From Streptomyces sp. NRRL S-337 (GTDB taxonomy: Bacteria; Actinomycetota; Actinomycetes; Streptomycetales; Streptomycetaceae), in assembly GCF_000720175.1 (NCBI RefSeq), contig NZ_JOIX01000001.1, forward strand, positions 1 through 64,000: a DNA stretch of 64,000 bases, read 5' to 3'. The translations under genes and the position numbers were made by a program. The notes under the pieces were generated by a model. That model did no database searches. It saw only the letters and a program-made list of their open reading frames with translations, and was not told where the DNA came from. Positions 61,219-64,000 of the stretch are shown here, in pieces; within the stretch, counting starts at the first letter, position 1; the number at the start of each line of letters is the position of its first letter.

Positions 61219-63384
61219 GTGGCCAGTGAGCAGGATGCGCTCTTCGCGTCGGTTGATGCGTTGCTGGCGCAGGCCGGTGTGCCGGATGCGCTCCCGGAGC
61301 CGGCGGAGCGCAAGCGGCTGCGTGAGGCCGCCGGCCTGAGTCAGGATCAGGTCGCCACGGCGCTGTCCGTCCGGCGGGAGACGATCACCAGCTGGGAAGC
61401 CGGCCGGACCGAGCCGCGCCAGCCGAAGCGCGCGGCGTATCTGCGGCTGCTGGAGGGCCTCGCGGAGAGATTCCCTGCCGGGTCGGGTGCCGTCGATCAC
61501 CCAGAGCCCGTCGAGCCCGCACCAGCTCCCGCGCCGATCCCCGCCCCGACTCCCCCTGCAGCCCGGCAGGCAGAAGCGGCATCGGTACCCACCTCGACCG
61601 TCCCTGCCGCCCCCGCTCCCCTGCCTCCCCGGCCGCCGCGCCATACCCCCACAGGCGCCCGTCCTGCCCGCCCCGCACGCACCCCCCGGCCACCGGCCCA
61701 GCCGTCCTCGCCCGACCCCGACTCCCGGTTCGCGCACGGGCCGCTTGCCGTGCTCGACGGGGACGGTTCCGCGTACTGCGTCGAGGGGCTGGTGCTGGAC
61801 TGTCCGGCCAAAAGCGTGCCGGCGCTGGTCGAGTGGGCGCTGACCGAGGCGAAGCTCGGGGCGCCGCGGCTGCATCGGCACGGCAAGGACGCGGACCCGC
61901 TGGTCGTGATCACCGCCGGTGCGGCCGAACGGCTGGGGCTGCCCGCCGCCCTGGAGGACCGGCGGGGACTGCGCCTGGCGGCCGACCACAAGATCGTCAA
62001 GCAGCTCGCGCGTGCCAAGTGGCAGCTCACCCGGCGCGGATTCGGTCCCTGGCCGCGGATCTACCGTCCGGCAGAGGGTGGCCGGCGGCAGTGCGTGCAG
62101 CTCGCGATCCTTCCGTGGGGCGCGCTCGATGCCCGTTCCTGGGGAGAGGCGGAGCACCTGCCGGCGGCCGAACTCGCCCGCGTACTGGGCTCGTTCGCGA
62201 CGCGCGTCATCACCCCCCGCGGTTCGACGGCCGTCTGCGGACTGGAGCTGATGACCGCGCTGCGCCCCCCGACCCGCGCCGTCAAGGACGAGGGCACCGG
62301 TGCCTGGGTTTCCGGGCCCAACCCGGGCGCGCTCACGGAACCCGTCGATCCCGCGCCGCCCGAGGCGCCCGGCGAACACCCCGTGGCCGCCGCCCTTTAC
62401 CCGCGCCACCACGAGCGCACCCCGGACCAGGTCCTCGACGAAGAGGCCTACGACTGGTTCCGGCCGCTCACCGACGAGGAGTGCGCCCAGGGCTACGCGT
62501 ACGGGGTCGGCATCGACGTCAACATGGCGTTCGCCGCGGCGGCGAACCGCCTCACCGTCGGCACCGGCCCGGCCACGCACGTGCGCGCCCCGGCCTTCGA
62601 CCCCAAGCTGCCCGGTACCTGGCTCGTCGACCTCTCCCGCATCGACGTCGACCCCCGGCTGCCCAACCCGTTCACCCCGAGGGGCGTCCGACCGGCCGGG
62701 CCGGCCTGGTACGCCACCTCGACCCTCGCGTACGCGGTCGAACTCGGCGCGCGCGTCGAGCCGTTGGAGGCGTACGTACGGTACGAGCACGGTTCCTATC
62801 TGGACGCCTGGTACACCCGGCTGCGCGATGCCTACATGGCCACGATGGCCGACCTCGGGGTCAGCCCGGGAATGCCGGACGCCGACTTCCTGGCTGCCAT
62901 GGCGCGTCACAAGGACGTGGACCCCGGGCAGGCGGCCGTGCTGTCGGCCATCAAGTCGACCGTCAAGGGCGGCATCGGCAAGCTCCGTGAGCGGCCGCAG
63001 GGCGTGGGCCACACATACGGCGAGCGCTGGCCCGCCCTGGAGCGGCCCACCTGGAGCCCGCACATCCGGGCGGAGCTCATCGGCAAGGCCCGCACCAACA
63101 TGCACCGCAAGATGACCAAGCTCGCCGCGGTCGGGCGATTCCCGGTCGCGGTCCTGTCGGACTGCGCCGTCTACCTCTCCCACGGTCCGTCGCCGCTCGA
63201 CTTCCTCCCGTACACGGAGGAGGGCAAACCGCTTCCCGGGGGCTTCCGGCTCGGGGTGTCGCCCGGCATGGTCAAGCACGAGGGCACCCAGGACTTCCTG
63301 TGGGTGGCCGCGATGATCGAGGACGAGCGGATCAACCCGGCCCGGCACATCAAGGGCACCGACGCCGCTGGAGACGGGGAGTAG
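61219..63384 (+). CDS. tap: Telomere-associated protein Tap
   Basis: 721 residues. The GTG start (VASEQDALFASVDALLAQ) is chosen by similarity to known Tap proteins and has GGGAGG eight bases upstream. The frame is open earlier, but that region is shadow. Residues 30-82 are an XRE-type helix-turn-helix (REAAGLSQDQVATALSVRRE). A Pro/Ala-rich linker covers about 90-165, then a large conserved domain includes CVEGLVLDCPAKSVPALVEW, YGVGIDVNMAFAAAANRLTV and GVGHTYGERWPALERPTWSP. In Streptomyces, Tap binds the telomere 3' overhang and recruits Tpg to prime end-patching. Nine bases separate it from tpg, as in known tap-tpg operons. Confidence 0.9.
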   Translation: MASEQDALFASVDALLAQAGVPDALPEPAERKRLREAAGLSQDQVATALSVRRETITSWEAGRTEPRQPKRAAYLRLLEGLAERFPAGSGAVDHPEPVEPAPAPAPIPAPTPPAARQAEAASVPTSTVPAAPAPLPPRPPRHTPTGARPARPARTPRPPAQPSSPDPDSRFAHGPLAVLDGDGSAYCVEGLVLDCPAKSVPALVEWALTEAKLGAPRLHRHGKDADPLVVITAGAAERLGLPAALEDRRGLRLAADHKIVKQLARAKWQLTRRGFGPWPRIYRPAEGGRRQCVQLAILPWGALDARSWGEAEHLPAAELARVLGSFATRVITPRGSTAVCGLELMTALRPPTRAVKDEGTGAWVSGPNPGALTEPVDPAPPEAPGEHPVAAALYPRHHERTPDQVLDEEAYDWFRPLTDEECAQGYAYGVGIDVNMAFAAAANRLTVGTGPATHVRAPAFDPKLPGTWLVDLSRIDVDPRLPNPFTPRGVRPAGPAWYATSTLAYAVELGARVEPLEAYVRYEHGSYLDAWYTRLRDAYMATMADLGVSPGMPDADFLAAMARHKDVDPGQAAVLSAIKSTVKGGIGKLRERPQGVGHTYGERWPALERPTWSPHIRAELIGKARTNMHRKMTKLAAVGRFPVAVLSDCAVYLSHGPSPLDFLPYTEEGKPLPGGFRLGVSPGMVKHEGTQDFLWVAAMIEDERINPARHIKGTDAAGDGE

Positions 63385-63393
63385 GGATACGCC

Positions 63394-63951
63394 ATGGGCA
63401 TCATCCAGGACAGCCTGGACAAGGCCGAGGAACACACCGCCACCCGTCCCCTCCCCAAGTCGGCGCCGGCGCAGATGCGCTTCCTGGTCAAGTCGGAGAA
63501 GGGCTCGACCATGGCGGTGGCGCGGCTGCTCGGGGTCTCCCAGCGGACCGTCGAGCGTTACGTCAAGGCGCAGATCAAGCGGCCCCGCAAGGACCTGGCC
63601 GCCCGTATGGAGCGCGAGGTCCGCAGGCGGTGGCAACCGCGGGTCCGCGAGCGGGCGAAGAAGCGGGCGGCGACCGTCGGCGGCATCGTCATCGAGACCC
63701 GCGCCCGCTTCGGCTTCACCGCCGCCCCCGGCAGCACCGACGACAGCCGCATCCGGCGCATCACGCAGGCCCTGCCCCCGGCCTACGCCGCCCGCCTCTT
63801 CGACGCCCAGGCCGCCGGGGCAACGGAACAGCAACTGCGCGACATCGCCGCCGAGGGGCTCCAGGAGATCTACTTCAAGGACCACGGCCGCCGCGCCGAC
63901 GGGCTGCAGGTGGAGTTCACCGACATCGAGTATGTGGAGATGGAGTTTTAA
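63394..63951 (+). CDS. tpg: Telomere terminal protein Tpg
   Basis: 185 residues, the family length. It is the protein covalently attached to the 5' ends of linear Streptomyces replicons and primes synthesis at the telomere. The sequence has KSEKGSTMAVARLLGVSQRT (helix-turn-helix near 36-58), VERYVKAQIKRPRKDLAARM, then AATVGGIVIETRARFGFTAA and the ending VEFTDIEYVEMEF. This matches known Tpg proteins throughout. It follows tap by nine bases. Its presence indicates a linear replicon. The gene is intact. Confidence 0.9.
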   Translation: MGIIQDSLDKAEEHTATRPLPKSAPAQMRFLVKSEKGSTMAVARLLGVSQRTVERYVKAQIKRPRKDLAARMEREVRRRWQPRVRERAKKRAATVGGIVIETRARFGFTAAPGSTDDSRIRRITQALPPAYAARLFDAQAAGATEQQLRDIAAEGLQEIYFKDHGRRADGLQVEFTDIEYVEMEF

Positions 63952-63963
63952 GGAGCGAGCCAG

Positions 63964-64000
63964 GTGCCTGCGGCGCCCGGGCAGTTCACGAGGTCCAGAT
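63964..64000 (+). CDS. Start of a third gene after tpg, cut by the window
   Basis: An AAGGAGCGAG ribosome site overlaps the tpg stop region and is followed by GTG at 63964, reading VPAAPGQFTRSR before the window ends. Spacing and context suggest a co-transcribed gene. Only 12 codons are seen, so no function can be given. Confidence 0.35.
   Translation, partial: MPAAPGQFTRSR

Noticed and set aside
61072..63885. 937-codon minus-strand frame across tap and tpg
   Set aside because: Antisense shadow of two clearly recognised genes.

Overview
The window is high-GC actinobacterial DNA, almost certainly Streptomyces. Supporting signs are the tap-tpg telomere gene pair at the right edge, DasR-type operators upstream of a secreted GH19 chitinase, a class F sortase, a KcsA-like channel, DUF6296 and DUF2277 proteins, and several IS remnants. 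The tap-tpg pair suggests a chromosome arm or a linear plasmid. The telomere itself is not in view.

Left flank (1-7.1 kb): a decay zone of mobile DNA. An IS5-type transposase start is fused to a 5'-truncated DUF3883 gene. Next come a frameshifted IS110 fragment, an intact IS1380-family element with matching terminal inverted repeats, a ten-codon remnant resembling the start of panD, a multiply frameshifted efflux-adaptor pseudogene, and a short IS481-like remnant.

Central accessory locus (7.26-31.5 kb): the most interesting part. Twelve minus-strand genes (22.8 down to 7.9 kb) look like a contractile phage-tail-like particle: a first gene of unknown role, sheath, tube, a small protein, a 1082-residue protein with hydrophobic segments, a putative nuclease, two small unknown proteins, a VgrG/gp27-gp5-like spike, a gp25-like wedge, a baseplate J protein and a large terminal baseplate-type protein. 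I see no capsid, portal, terminase, integrase or lysis genes, and no AAA+ ATPase of the usual extracellular contractile injection system (eCIS) kind. Diverging from the first gene are three tandem paralogous beta-propeller proteins, each of exactly 21 YVTN-type blades, followed by a small possible spike-tip (PAAR-like) protein. A 204-residue protein converges on the far end, and the two stop codons share one hairpin. I read this as an injection particle with its own nuclease cargo and propeller accessory proteins.

Toxin and pseudogene region (31.5-35.4 kb): a WXG100/ESX-type polymorphic toxin with a C-terminal restriction-endonuclease-like domain, its probable immunity gene, and a broken metallo-beta-lactamase-fold gene.

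Right part (35.4-60.9 kb): mostly ordinary Streptomyces arm genes. They are a flavin-reductase-fold protein, exported EEP phosphatase/nuclease, DUF2277, AlkB dioxygenase, VOC protein, DUF6296, Asp/Glu racemase, GH19 chitinase, a GNAT-AAA+ fusion, Mut7-C RNase, an Arg-Asp-repeat surface protein with class F sortase, an MHS transporter, a mycothiol-dependent isomerase-like protein, a stand-alone hemC, an MMPL exporter, a ketosynthase/thioester-reductase/ACP trio, a YjbR protein, a KcsA-like channel and a secreted trypsin-like protease. The window ends with tap, tpg and the start of another gene.

Many long antisense ORFs exist because of GC skew at codon position 3. They were treated as shadows. 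No tRNA, rRNA or CRISPR array was seen.
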